Below, in pieces: positions 17,452 through 26,413 of a DNA stretch of 64,000 nt. Source of the stretch: Cyclobacteriaceae bacterium. Its GTDB lineage: Bacteria > Bacteroidota > Bacteroidia > Cytophagales > Cyclobacteriaceae. The stretch covers positions 62,001-126,000 of the forward strand of contig JAEUUG010000013.1 of NCBI GenBank assembly GCA_016787565.1, given 5' to 3'. The notes under the pieces were generated by a model. It had not been told where the DNA came from. It did no database searches and saw only the letters and a program-made list of their open reading frames with translations. Position 1 is the stretch's first letter; each line of letters opens with the position of its first letter. Made by a program: the position numbers and the translations under genes.

Positions 17452-18504
17452 ATGAAATACAATCAGGTTACCATTAAAGACATCGCCCGTGAATTGGGCA
17501 TATCTCCTTCAACTGTTTCCCGAGCCCTCAAAGATCATCCTGACATAAGCCCTGAAACTAAAAAGGCAGTAAATGAACTGGCCACGAAATTGAACTACCA
17601 GCCGAATATTGTAGCGCTTAGTTTACGGCAAAGTAAAACCAATACCTTGGGCATTATCATCCCAGAACTCGTTCACTTCTTCTTCTCTACCGTAATTAGC
17701 GGAATTGAAGATGTGGCGTATAGCGCGGGCTATAATGTTATTATAACCCAATCAAACGAGTCTCTCCAGCGTGAAAAATCTGATATCAAAGCGCTCTTTA
17801 ATAGTCGGGTAGATGGCATGCTCATTTCGATTTCGCGCGAAACAAACAACTTCGAACATATTGAAAGCATTCTGGCTAAGGGTGTGCCGATGGTCTTCTT
17901 TGATCGTGTATATGAGAATATCAACTCAAGTAAAGTAATTGTTGACGACTTAAGTGGTGCAAAAGAAGCTACCCAACACCTCATTGATCAAGGATGTGTG
18001 CGCATTGCCCATTTGGAAGGTCCTCCAAATCTCGACATCACTAAACAACGCCTGGAAGGTTATGTACAGGCACTCACTGAAAACAAAGTTCCGGTTAACA
18101 AAGATTACATTGTTTCTTGTCCGCTCGGCACCATTGAAGAAGGCAAGATGGCTACTGAGAAATTACTGGCCATGAAAAATCCTCCGGATGCTATTTTCGC
18201 TACGAACGATCCTGCCGCCATGGGTGCTATGCAGGCCATTAAAGAAGCAGGACTTAAAATTCCGAAAGACATCGCTATTGTTGGTTTTAGTAACTGGTTC
18301 TTTAGCGCTCTTCTTGATCCACCATTAACTTCTGTTGATCAGCCCGGATTTGAAATGGGCCAGGAAGCTGCTAAACTTCTTATCCGTCATATTGAAATGA
18401 AGTCGAAAGATTCGGATGTTGAACCGCCAGCAGAAACTAAAATATTGAAAACACGACTTATTGTTCGCGAATCATCCCTGAAAAAAGGAAAAACGAAAAA
18501 GTAA
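17452..18504 (+). CDS. LacI-family transcriptional regulator of the alpha-glucan locus
   Basis: This 350-residue protein has a LacI helix-turn-helix at residues 5-26 (TIKDIARELGISPSTVSRALKDH), a hinge-helix region at about 50-60 (PNIVALSLRQSKT), and a periplasmic-binding-protein-like sugar-sensing domain (GIIIPELVHFFFSTVISGIED, then IFATNDPAAMGAMQAIKEAG and VGFSNW) up to about 340. LacI proteins bind palindromes with a central CG, which matches the sites around this gene. It is divergent from the GH13 lipoprotein gene and lies upstream of the GH31/MFS/esterase genes. It probably senses maltose, maltodextrin or a breakdown product; the sequence does not show which. Confidence 0.95.
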   Translation: MKYNQVTIKDIARELGISPSTVSRALKDHPDISPETKKAVNELATKLNYQPNIVALSLRQSKTNTLGIIIPELVHFFFSTVISGIEDVAYSAGYNVIITQSNESLQREKSDIKALFNSRVDGMLISISRETNNFEHIESILAKGVPMVFFDRVYENINSSKVIVDDLSGAKEATQHLIDQGCVRIAHLEGPPNLDITKQRLEGYVQALTENKVPVNKDYIVSCPLGTIEEGKMATEKLLAMKNPPDAIFATNDPAAMGAMQAIKEAGLKIPKDIAIVGFSNWFFSALLDPPLTSVDQPGFEMGQEAAKLLIRHIEMKSKDSDVEPPAETKILKTRLIVRESSLKKGKTKK

Positions 18505-18532
18505 GTACGCGCTATACCCTTATCAAAAATGT

Positions 18533-18561
18533 CCTGCACCTGAACGTGTGGGATTTTTTTT
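18533..18561 (+). terminator. intrinsic terminator after the LacI gene
   Basis: Arms at 18533-18539 (CCTGCAC) and 18546-18552 (GTGTGGG) pair with two G-U wobbles and are followed by A and eight T residues. It lies about 30 bp after the stop codon. Confidence 0.6.
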
Positions 18562-18615
18562 GCCAGAAAGCAATCTGAAAAAGTCTTTGACACTTTGCAT
18601 TCTGACTAATTAATT

Positions 18616-18669
18616 GTTACAGGTTGCTGGTTCCAAGCACACAAAAACCTGAAGCCAGCAACCTGCAAC
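18616..18669. repeat. 15-bp inverted repeat between the LacI and GH31 genes
   Basis: Bases 18616-18630 pair with 18655-18669 with a single mismatch, around a 24-base loop. No T-run follows on the plus strand, so a simple terminator is unlikely. The rest of the 331-bp gap (18505-18835) holds the LacI-gene terminator and the GH31 operator-promoter; I see no gene in it. Confidence 0.6.
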
Positions 18670-18745
18670 TTTCGAAATCAAGGTTTGCTGGACAACATAT
18701 TTCATCCTGAACTTTCAATCAGGACAGAGATAAACCAACTGGAAA

Positions 18746-18789
18746 CCGCAATCGATTTCTGATTTTTGAGCGTGTACTTATTAGGTTTG
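18746..18789 (+). promoter_or_regulatory. operator and promoter of the GH31/MFS/esterase operon
   Basis: CCGCAATCGATTTC (18746-18759) matches the operator at 15502-15517 over its first 12 bases and is degenerate in the last part of the second half. Downstream lies TAGGTTTG (18782-18789), a perfect -7 box. The -33 box expected 18-21 bp upstream falls at the end of the operator (TTTCTG), a poor match. The arrangement mirrors the other units of this locus. Confidence 0.5.
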
Positions 18790-18835
18790 TTCAGCTATCT
18801 TAGCTTTACTTGAACATCAAACCAATTCGTCTATA

Positions 18836-21247
18836 ATGCCGGTAAAATCAAACACATCGATAAGTCAAAGTCTTGGTAATCTAACCTCCTGGAAGAAAGA
18901 ACCTTCAGGGCTATCCGGTAAAACCGATCAGGAAAACTTTAGAATAGTATTTTATAATGATAGCATTGCCCGAATAAGCATTACCCGGCACGAACTGTTT
19001 GATGATTTCTCCTATTCTGTAATCGCAGCGGCACCATTGAGTGATTATCCTGTAACTGAATCAGAACACGAACTTGTTATCGAAACCGGTACGCTCATTC
19101 TTAAAGTTCAAAAAAATCCAGTGCGGTTTTCGTTCCTCAACCTAAACCATCAGATAATAAACGAAGATGACTCAGCCTTTGGAACCTCCTGGAGCGGAGA
19201 CCAGGTAACAACGTATAAAAAACTTCAGGAAGGCGAACGGTTTATCGGCCTGGGTGAAAAAACCGGCCCACTCGACAGAAGAGGCGCTGGCTACATCAAC
19301 TGGAACACTGATAATTTTGCCTATATAAAAGACGCTGATCCGCTTTACTCATCGACACCCTTTTACATCGGCATCCATCACAACCTGGCATACGGAATTT
19401 TCTTCGACAATACGTATAAATCATTCTTCAACTTCGGTGCTTCCAACAATCGCTTCTCAAGCTTTGCGGCCGATGCGGGTGACATGAATTATTATTTCAT
19501 CTATGGAGAAACCGCAGGCGAAATCATTCAACACTATACACACCTCACGGGAAGAACTCCTGTTCCACCGTTGTGGAGCATTGGGTATCAGCAATGCCGC
19601 TACAGCTATTATCCCGATAAAGAAGTACTAAGTGTGGCACGAACGTTCCGCGAAAAAGAAATTCCTGCGGATGTCATTGTTTTCGACATCCATTATATGG
19701 ATAAGTATAAAATTTTTACCTGGAACCAACGTGATTTTCCCAATCCAAAAGCACTGCTTGAAGAACTTAAGCAAATGGGATTTCACCTGGTGGTCATGTG
19801 CGACCCGGGCATTAAAGTAGAAGAAGGTTACAAAACGTACGATGACGGAGTAAAAGAAAACGTCTTCATTACCTATCCGGATGGTACCAAGTATACAGGT
19901 CAGGTGTGGCCGGGTTGGTGCCACTTCCCCGACTTTACCAATCCCAAAACACGGCAATGGTGGAAAGAACAGTTTCAGGATTATGTGAACATTGGTGTAG
20001 ATGGATTCTGGAATGATATGAATGAAATTGCCACTTGGGGTAACATGCTGCCTGAAAATATAGAAATGGATTTTGAAGGAAATAAATCCAGCATACGGAG
20101 GGGGAGAAATATCTACGGCTTTCAGATGGCACGCAGTACCTACGAAGGCACCAAAGCACTATTGAAAGGCAAGCGCCCTTTTAACCTGACGCGCTCGGCT
20201 TTCTCGGGCATTCAGCGTTATGCTGCGGTATGGACAGGCGATAATGTTGCCTATGATGAACACATGATGCTGGGTGTGCGTATGGTGAACAGCATGGGCC
20301 TGACGGGAATGGCTTTTGCCGGATATGATGTTGGTGGATTTGTGGGTGATGCCAACAAGCAACTTTTTGCACGCTGGGTATCCCTCGGTGCGCTGTCACC
20401 TTTTTTTCGTGGGCATTCCATGATCAACAGCCGTGACTCCGAACCGTGGTCGTATGGTGAAGAGATAGAACAAATTTCAAGAAACTACATTCGGTTTCGC
20501 TACCAGTTAATGCCCTATATCTACTCACTCTTTTACGAGGCATCACAAAGCGGAATTCCGGTACAACGATCGTTGGCCATTGACTACACGCATGATCCTA
20601 AAATCTACGATGGTCAGTTTCAACATCAATACTTGTTCGGTCCCTCCTTGTTGGTTTGCCCTGTAGAAAGCTTTAAAGAGTTTGTGAAAGTCTATTTGCC
20701 ATTTGGCGATTGGTACTATCTCTATAACGGAAAGCAATATGGTGGAAATACGGAGGTGATTATTGAATGCCCGATGCACAAATTACCTGTCTTTGTTAAA
20801 GGTGGTGCTATTATTCCCATGCAAGTGGCAAAATCCAACACAAGTGAAAAAACGGATGTTCTTATTCTTCATGTTTATGCCGGAAAGGATCTTACTTCCT
20901 TTGTCCAGTATGAAGATGATGGAACTAGTTTCAACTATGAGAATGGCGAGTTTCTCAAGCGAACAATAGAACACAAATCAGCTGAGCGAAAATTAGTTTT
21001 GAATGCATGTGAAGGAAATTTTAACTCCTCTTTCAAAACCTTGAAAATAGTATTTCATGGATTAGAATACGCTCCACAAACAGTAAACGTCAATGGTCAG
21101 GCAATCGGTCTTCGCCCTGATGTCAACCGTTTTTTTGCAGGTCTTGAAAAGTATGATCCAATCCACGATCCCGAGCCTGCACCCGAAGAACCTGTTCATA
21201 TTGCTGAAACTTCTTACCTAACTCAAGAAATTATTGTAACCTGGTAA
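18836..21247 (+). CDS. GH31 alpha-glucosidase
   Basis: This 803-residue enzyme has the full GH31 layout: an N-terminal beta domain (1-230), then the catalytic barrel. Motifs include WSIGYQQCRYSYYPDKEVL at the barrel start, DGFWNDMNE with nucleophile Asp394, and WTGDN with acid Asp469. FRGHSMINSRDSEPW and the C-terminal beta domains follow. It releases glucose from the non-reducing ends of maltodextrins. I see no convincing signal peptide (the start is MPVKSNTSISQSLG), so it is probably cytoplasmic and acts after import by the MFS proteins. It is the first gene of an operon; the next gene begins 2 bp after its stop. Confidence 0.94.
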   Translation: MPVKSNTSISQSLGNLTSWKKEPSGLSGKTDQENFRIVFYNDSIARISITRHELFDDFSYSVIAAAPLSDYPVTESEHELVIETGTLILKVQKNPVRFSFLNLNHQIINEDDSAFGTSWSGDQVTTYKKLQEGERFIGLGEKTGPLDRRGAGYINWNTDNFAYIKDADPLYSSTPFYIGIHHNLAYGIFFDNTYKSFFNFGASNNRFSSFAADAGDMNYYFIYGETAGEIIQHYTHLTGRTPVPPLWSIGYQQCRYSYYPDKEVLSVARTFREKEIPADVIVFDIHYMDKYKIFTWNQRDFPNPKALLEELKQMGFHLVVMCDPGIKVEEGYKTYDDGVKENVFITYPDGTKYTGQVWPGWCHFPDFTNPKTRQWWKEQFQDYVNIGVDGFWNDMNEIATWGNMLPENIEMDFEGNKSSIRRGRNIYGFQMARSTYEGTKALLKGKRPFNLTRSAFSGIQRYAAVWTGDNVAYDEHMMLGVRMVNSMGLTGMAFAGYDVGGFVGDANKQLFARWVSLGALSPFFRGHSMINSRDSEPWSYGEEIEQISRNYIRFRYQLMPYIYSLFYEASQSGIPVQRSLAIDYTHDPKIYDGQFQHQYLFGPSLLVCPVESFKEFVKVYLPFGDWYYLYNGKQYGGNTEVIIECPMHKLPVFVKGGAIIPMQVAKSNTSEKTDVLILHVYAGKDLTSFVQYEDDGTSFNYENGEFLKRTIEHKSAERKLVLNACEGNFNSSFKTLKIVFHGLEYAPQTVNVNGQAIGLRPDVNRFFAGLEKYDPIHDPEPAPEEPVHIAETSYLTQEIIVTW

Positions 21248-21249
21248 CC

Positions 21250-22533
21250 ATGCTGGACATTCAGAAGAAATTCACTCAATCATTTTTTGTACTGCTGAGC
21301 CTTCCCGCCACGGCAATGGGTTTTGCACTCTGCATTCAGATTTCAGCATTGAGCTGGATACTCTCTACCCAATACAAACTCGACATTCATGAAGTCGGCA
21401 TTGTCTGGGCGGCAGGGCCCTTGGCAGGAATCGTTGGCCAGGTGCTGATAGGCATCATTAGCGATAAAGTGTGGTTTTGGGGTGGACGAAGGAGACCTTT
21501 TATTTTGATTGGTGGAACGTTGGCAGCCCTGGCTTTACTGGCGTTGCCAAACCTGGGTGTCATCAGCAGTGCTTCCGGTATCAGTATTTTTTTCATCGCC
21601 ATCATGATTGCTACTACGCTCGACATTGCAATTAACATAAGCTTCAACCCCACCCGATCAATCATTGCCGATGTAACGCCAGAGGGTGAACAACGCACAA
21701 AGGGCTATACCTGGATGCAGACCATCTCTGGCATGTTTGGTGTGTTGGCGTATGTGATTGGCGCATTTCTCGGCAACTACAACCTCATCTACCTTGGTAT
21801 TTTTCTGGTGCTGTTCTTTTCATTGCTCCCACCCTTCTTCATCAAGGAGCCTGAGCAGTTAAATGAAAGTTTCACTCCCGATCAGATCAATGCACCGAAA
21901 ATCACGGTTAGCTACAACCAACTGTACAGAATTTACTTTGCGCATGCGTTCTGCTGGCTGGGGGTACAAACCATGTTTGTCTACATCTACGCATTCATCA
22001 AAAATGAAATGGTACCGATGTCGGATGAAGGCGTAGGCCAGGTCATTGCCATTGCGTTTGCTGTGTTGAATACTGTTGGATTTATTCTCCCTGCATTAAT
22101 ACTGGAACCCCTTGCGAAAAAAAATGGTCGCGTAAAAGTTCATGCCCTCTGCATGGGTGTGATGGCGCTTGGCTATGGTGCAATCCTATTCTTAGGTACA
22201 ACACCAATGCTGTTGTATATCTTCATGGGTGTGGTAGGTATCGGCTGGGCCGCTACCGTAAGCTTACCCTTTGCTATTATGACAGAAAAAGTAGACAAAA
22301 CAAAAATGGGACTCTTCATGGGCATATTCAACTTATCCATTGTGATACCTCAACTCATTGTGAGCTTCGGATTTGGCAGCATCATTCAGGCTGCTGAAAA
22401 CAAAAATGTCATTTTCATCATCAGCGGAATATCGTTGGCTATCTCCGCCATTTTGTGGACTTTCGTACAAGAGCATGCAGTGAAGAAAACTGATGCCAGG
22501 GATCATTATCCCGAATTTTCAAAAACACACTAA
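21250..22533 (+). CDS. MFS sugar transporter (SLC45/GPH-like), first of a tandem pair
   Basis: This 427-residue inner-membrane protein has about 12 hydrophobic segments. The loop GGRRRPFILIGG after the second segment is the RxGRR-type signature of SLC45-like disaccharide transporters, and NISFNPTRSIIADVTPEGEQRTKGYTWMQ is typical of the same group. It probably imports maltose or maltodextrin into the cytoplasm by proton symport; the substrate is inferred from context. It starts 2 bp after the GH31 gene and ends 6 bp before a second, clearly different MFS gene. Confidence 0.9.
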   Translation: MLDIQKKFTQSFFVLLSLPATAMGFALCIQISALSWILSTQYKLDIHEVGIVWAAGPLAGIVGQVLIGIISDKVWFWGGRRRPFILIGGTLAALALLALPNLGVISSASGISIFFIAIMIATTLDIAINISFNPTRSIIADVTPEGEQRTKGYTWMQTISGMFGVLAYVIGAFLGNYNLIYLGIFLVLFFSLLPPFFIKEPEQLNESFTPDQINAPKITVSYNQLYRIYFAHAFCWLGVQTMFVYIYAFIKNEMVPMSDEGVGQVIAIAFAVLNTVGFILPALILEPLAKKNGRVKVHALCMGVMALGYGAILFLGTTPMLLYIFMGVVGIGWAATVSLPFAIMTEKVDKTKMGLFMGIFNLSIVIPQLIVSFGFGSIIQAAENKNVIFIISGISLAISAILWTFVQEHAVKKTDARDHYPEFSKTH

Positions 22534-22539
22534 CATCAC

Positions 22540-23895
22540 ATGAGTACTACAGCATCATCTCTTCAGAAGCCACGCATGAGTTTTTGGCAAATCTGGAATA
22601 TGAGTTTCGGATTTTTTGGAATTCAATTTGGATTCGCACTTCAAAATGGAAACGCCTCCAGAATTCTTACCTCCTTCGGTGCAGATGTTGAACATCTCTC
22701 CTGGTTTTGGCTGGCAGCTCCCTTAACGGGGATGATCATCCAACCCATCATCGGATATTACAGTGATCATACATGGACCTCGTTGGGAAGACGAAGACCA
22801 TACTTTCTGGCAGGCGCCATACTTGCCTCCTCAGCATTGCTATTCATGCCAAACGCTGCTATTCTCGCCAGCATACTCCCCCCACTCTATGTGGGTGCCG
22901 GAATTCTCATGATTATGGATGCCTCTTTCAATGTAGCTATGGAACCCTTCCGCGCACTCGTGGCTGATTTGCTTCCTTCTGATCAGCGTACGCTGGGTTT
23001 TTCCATTCAAACTTTTTTAATCGGACTGGGTGCCGTTGTAGGATCATGGCTACCGTACATCTTCGCTAATTTTTTTGGAATCCAAAATCCGAATTTAGCA
23101 GCGGGTGAAATTCCAATCGAAGTTAAACTCTCCTTTTATGTCGGAGCCTTTGTTTTTCTGGTTGCTATTTTATGGACAGTCATCACCACCAAAGAGTTTC
23201 CACCAGACGAATACAATAAAGCGGACTACGAAAAGAACCCATCCAAAAAAGGTTTATCCCAGATCATCAGCGATTTTCGGGGGATGCCCAAGACGATGAA
23301 ACAACTTGGACTGGTTCAATTCTTTTCATGGTTTGCGTTGTTCTCGATGTGGGTGTTCACAAGCCGCGCTGTCGCAACCCATGTGTATGGCCTCTCACCA
23401 GATGACATAACTTCCAAAACATATCAGGATGCTGGTAACTGGGTTGGAATTATCTTCGGAGTATACAACGGTATCTCCGCTATCTATGCTTTATTTCTTC
23501 CAGCCATCGCCTTAAAATTGGGAAGGAAATTAACGCACGCCATATCCCTGGCAGCTGGTGGCTTTGGCTTGATTTCAATCTACTTCATTCACGACCCAAT
23601 GCTGCTGTTGTTCTCTATGATTGGCGTTGGAATGGCCTGGGCTAGTATATTGGCAATGCCCTATGCAATTCTTGCCGGAGCTATCCCCTCTCATAAAATG
23701 GGTATCTACATGGGGGTATTTAATTTCTTTATTACGCTGCCGCAAATAGTCAATGGCATTGTTGGTGGACCGATCGTGAAACATTTTTATAACTCAAATG
23801 CCATTTACAGTTTGGTAATGGCCGGTGTATTCCTGCTGATCGCAGCTTTCTGTGTCCGATTTGTTGAGGATAAAGATGATATCGTTAAAACATGA
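22540..23895 (+). CDS. MFS sugar transporter (SLC45/GPH-like), second of a tandem pair
   Basis: This 451-residue protein has about 12 membrane segments. It has the same loop signature (LGRRRPYFLAGA) and the matching MDASFNVAMEPFRALVADLLPSDQRTLGFSIQ motif. It shares these family motifs with the preceding MFS protein but differs over most of its length, and it carries a longer extramembrane segment near the middle (KEFPPDEYNKADYEKNPSKKG). Its stop codon overlaps the start of the esterase gene by 4 bases (ATGA), which implies translational coupling. It may have a different sugar specificity from its neighbour or pair with it; the sequence does not decide. Confidence 0.9.
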   Translation: MSTTASSLQKPRMSFWQIWNMSFGFFGIQFGFALQNGNASRILTSFGADVEHLSWFWLAAPLTGMIIQPIIGYYSDHTWTSLGRRRPYFLAGAILASSALLFMPNAAILASILPPLYVGAGILMIMDASFNVAMEPFRALVADLLPSDQRTLGFSIQTFLIGLGAVVGSWLPYIFANFFGIQNPNLAAGEIPIEVKLSFYVGAFVFLVAILWTVITTKEFPPDEYNKADYEKNPSKKGLSQIISDFRGMPKTMKQLGLVQFFSWFALFSMWVFTSRAVATHVYGLSPDDITSKTYQDAGNWVGIIFGVYNGISAIYALFLPAIALKLGRKLTHAISLAAGGFGLISIYFIHDPMLLLFSMIGVGMAWASILAMPYAILAGAIPSHKMGIYMGVFNFFITLPQIVNGIVGGPIVKHFYNSNAIYSLVMAGVFLLIAAFCVRFVEDKDDIVKT

Positions 23896-24968
23896 GGTTT
23901 GTTCTTTTTTTTATCTGTGCCATTCATTCCGTTCTACTTTTCAGTCAGGATTACAAAAGCTTTACGCAGACCATCCAAAAGCTTAAAAAAACATCAACCG
24001 CAGAAGAAGCTAACAGCTTATGGACTGAGCTAACATCAAAAGAAGCTATTCCCCTGACCTATAAAGATTCTGTTGCCTTTTTGTATAAGGGTGAAGCCAC
24101 GTCTGTTATGTGGGTGGGCGATTTTAATGAATGGGGATCGAATGCGCAACGCAACAAAAAAGGGGAACGCATTGTAAATACCGACATCTGGTTGCTGAAA
24201 GCATCTTTTCCCGAAGATGCACGGCTGGATTATAAAATCGTTATAAACGAAACAAACTGGATATTGGATCCTCTGAATCCTGATCAGCAGTGGTCAGGTG
24301 TTGGTGGCGGAAGCCCTAACTCCGAATTGCGCATGCCCCAATGGAAAGAAGATCCTGTTACCACCGCTCCACTTCAAGGTGTTAAACCCGGCAGACTTGA
24401 AAAAGATATTCTTTACTTCAGCAAATTACAGGGGTACCAGGTTTCTTATTCTGTGTACCTTCCGCACGGCTATTCATCAAATTCAGTTTACCCAATAATT
24501 TATGTTACTGATGGTTACGAGTACATGCATGAGCAGATGGGAAACATGATTATCGTTTTGAATAATCTGATTCACCTGCAAAAAATACAACCCATTATTG
24601 CCGTATTCATCGATCATCGTGAACCGGCTGATCGCTCCAATAACAGAAGAATGCCCGAACTCGCCATGAATGAAAAATTTCTTTCTTTCATAACAAAGGA
24701 GCTTATTCCTCTGGTTGAAAAGAAGTATACCGTCTCGACAGATCCTGGTCAACGGGCCATCATCGGAACATCCATGGGTGGACTCGCTTCTGCTTATATA
24801 GCCTTTTCAAAACCTGAATTCTTCGGATTGGCGGGAATTCAGTCGCCAGCGTTCTGGTTTAAGCCAGAGATTTATTCGCTTTGCGAAAATCTGCAGACTC
24901 CACCCATAAAAAAACCTTTATGTCAACCGGTAAAATTTTTGACACCGAGGAAGGAAGTCGAAAAATGA
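23892..24968 (+). CDS. CBM48-esterase (enterochelin-esterase/Esterase-D-like), interrupted by a frameshift
   Basis: The open frame gives 358 residues: a signal peptide (to about residue 19, LLFSQ), a CBM48/E-set domain at 45-145 (TSVMWVGDFNEWGSN) and an alpha/beta-hydrolase esterase domain from about 165, with the nucleophile elbow GTSMGG (Ser294). After PPIKK the frame runs into an unrelated tail and stops at 24966-24968. The true C-terminus, with the catalytic His, continues in the -1 frame from 24914 to 25090. One extra A in the A7 run, or a -1 shift there, would give a normal 399-residue enzyme. Relatives remove acyl groups from sugars or act on glucan-linked esters; the substrate here is unknown. 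It is the last gene of the GH31 operon. Confidence 0.85.
   Translation: MRFVLFFICAIHSVLLFSQDYKSFTQTIQKLKKTSTAEEANSLWTELTSKEAIPLTYKDSVAFLYKGEATSVMWVGDFNEWGSNAQRNKKGERIVNTDIWLLKASFPEDARLDYKIVINETNWILDPLNPDQQWSGVGGGSPNSELRMPQWKEDPVTTAPLQGVKPGRLEKDILYFSKLQGYQVSYSVYLPHGYSSNSVYPIIYVTDGYEYMHEQMGNMIIVLNNLIHLQKIQPIIAVFIDHREPADRSNNRRMPELAMNEKFLSFITKELIPLVEKKYTVSTDPGQRAIIGTSMGGLASAYIAFSKPEFFGLAGIQSPAFWFKPEIYSLCENLQTPPIKKPLCQPVKFLTPRKEVEK
24908..24914 (+). other. A7 run forming a canonical -1 slippery heptamer
   Basis: In the reading frame of the esterase these bases are read A AAA AAA after AT, the X XXY YYZ form of a -1 frameshift site. Slipping back one base lets the next codon be ACC and restores the conserved sequence TFMSTGKIFDTEEGSRK. 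I did not find a convincing pseudoknot downstream by eye. Confidence 0.6.
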
Positions 24969-25090
24969 AAAGTCTGCTGGACAAAAATGCATGCACATAT
25001 CAGTATGTTGAGGTGAATCAGGGACACTCATGGGGTAATTGGCGTGATCTGATTGATGATATGTTGATTTATTTTTTCGGGTTCAAGTGA
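24914..25090 (+). pseudogene. C-terminal part of the esterase in the -1 frame
   Basis: These 58 codons encode TFMSTGKIFDTEEGSRKMK through VNQGHSWGNWRDLIDDMLIYFFGFK. This is the standard end of Esterase-D-type enzymes, including the catalytic His in GHSW (residue 379 of the joined protein). Its conservation shows either a recent mutation, a sequencing error, or continued use through frameshifting. Confidence 0.8.
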
Positions 25091-25138
25091 TTAAATTGGG
25101 CACTTAATTTGAATAGAACCCAAAAGATCAACTATAAA

Positions 25139-26281
25139 ATGATGAACCTTAGAAACTTACTGGCCCTGGCATCAATAGCATTACTGGCATCCTGCAGTTC
25201 CGGTAAAAAAGCCTATGAACGTGGAAACTATTACGAAGCCGTGATGAGATCTGTAGCAAAACTCAGGCAAAATCCGGATCACGCCAAATCATTGGAAGCA
25301 TTGAAGAATTCATATCCAATGGCGGTGGAGTACTTTGAAAGCCAGGCAAAAAACGAAATCGCCTCGAATTCGAACTATAAATGGAAAAATGCAATTGACT
25401 CATACAATCAAATCAACACCATGTATGAAGCAATCCGCCAGTGCCCTGGTTGCTTAACGGTTGTGAAAAGTCCCAAAAATTATTATTCGGAAATCGCTCC
25501 ACTCAAGGAGAAAGCTGCCGAAGAGAGCTATACAGCTGGTATCAATTCGCTGATGAAGGGTACACGGGAGGATGCCAAACGCGCCTACTTTAACTTTGCA
25601 GATGCCCAAAGTTACGTGCCTGGTTATAAAGATGTGGTGGAATACTTGGATAAATCTAAATTTGAAGCCACCGTTAAAGTTATTATTGAGCAAATCCCAG
25701 TTCCGAATCGATATAATTTAAGTGGTGGATTTTTTCAGGATAAAGTAGAAGAGTTCGTTCATAACAACTATACCGATCGGGGATTTGTTAAATTTTATAC
25801 TCCGGAAGAGGCGCGGGCGGTTAATCTTCCTTTTGCCGACCAGATCATGCGGATTCAATTTGATGACTTCACGGTAGGCAATACAATTTTAAAGGAGAAA
25901 GAAGAGACTGTATCGAAAGACAGTGTAAAAGTTGGAGAAGCAAAGGTTGATGGCAAAACTGTGCCCGTATACAATACCGTAAAGGCAAAATTCACAACCT
26001 ACCGTAAGGAAGTACTGTCTGCAGGTTTGCTCAGCATGGTCATTGTTGATGCAAAAACAAACGGTGTACTTTCACATAAAAAATTTAGTGGTGAATATGT
26101 GTGGTTCAGTACATGGGCTAGGTTCAATGGGGATGACCGTGCACTGAGTGACCAACAACTCGCCCTTTGCAAACAAAGGGAAACACAACCCCCCGTGGCA
26201 CAGGATTTATTCCTGGAGTTTACCCGCCCTATTTACAACCAGCTCATACCCGCTATTAAAGGGTTCTACCAGAACTACTAG
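25139..26281 (+). CDS. lipoprotein of unknown function with TPR-like helices
   Basis: About 380 residues. The ATG at 25139 is preferred over an in-frame TTG at 25109 because it places a normal lipoprotein signal (NLLALASIALLASCSS) at the N-terminus. The first 180 residues are helical and TPR-like (AYERGNYYEAVMRSVAKLRQNPDHAKSLEAL). The C-terminal half is mixed alpha/beta (VIIEQIPVPNRYNLSGGFFQDKVEEFV) and ends near LIPAIKGFYQNY. I do not recognise a characterised family, though the layout is that of Bacteroidota outer-membrane lipoproteins. It begins about 50 bp after the esterase C-terminus, and a strong terminator follows. Confidence 0.8.
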   Translation: MMNLRNLLALASIALLASCSSGKKAYERGNYYEAVMRSVAKLRQNPDHAKSLEALKNSYPMAVEYFESQAKNEIASNSNYKWKNAIDSYNQINTMYEAIRQCPGCLTVVKSPKNYYSEIAPLKEKAAEESYTAGINSLMKGTREDAKRAYFNFADAQSYVPGYKDVVEYLDKSKFEATVKVIIEQIPVPNRYNLSGGFFQDKVEEFVHNNYTDRGFVKFYTPEEARAVNLPFADQIMRIQFDDFTVGNTILKEKEETVSKDSVKVGEAKVDGKTVPVYNTVKAKFTTYRKEVLSAGLLSMVIVDAKTNGVLSHKKFSGEYVWFSTWARFNGDDRALSDQQLALCKQRETQPPVAQDLFLEFTRPIYNQLIPAIKGFYQNY

Positions 26282-26305
26282 ACGAAATACTATATGCATC
26301 AACAG

Positions 26306-26336
26306 AAAATCCCCATATAGCCAAAGGGGATTTTTT
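26306..26336 (+). terminator. intrinsic terminator
   Basis: Nine-base arms (26306-26314, 26326-26334) with a GGGG/CCCC core are followed by T residues. It ends the transcript of the lipoprotein gene and possibly of the GH31 operon. Confidence 0.8.
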
Positions 26337-26413
26337 GTTTTCCAGACGACAATACCAGTAAACTTCTTAAACCATTTGGCTTACATTAAGGTTTACATAA
26401 CAAAGCTTCGTAT

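Noticed and set aside
18616-18669. Inverted repeat as terminator of the LacI gene
   Set aside because: There is no T-run after it, and a better terminator lies at 18533-18561.
24881-24913. Start of the 69-codon frame at the esterase C-terminus as an independent small gene
   Set aside because: Its content is the conserved end of the esterase, so it is better read as the -1-frame continuation than as a separate protein.
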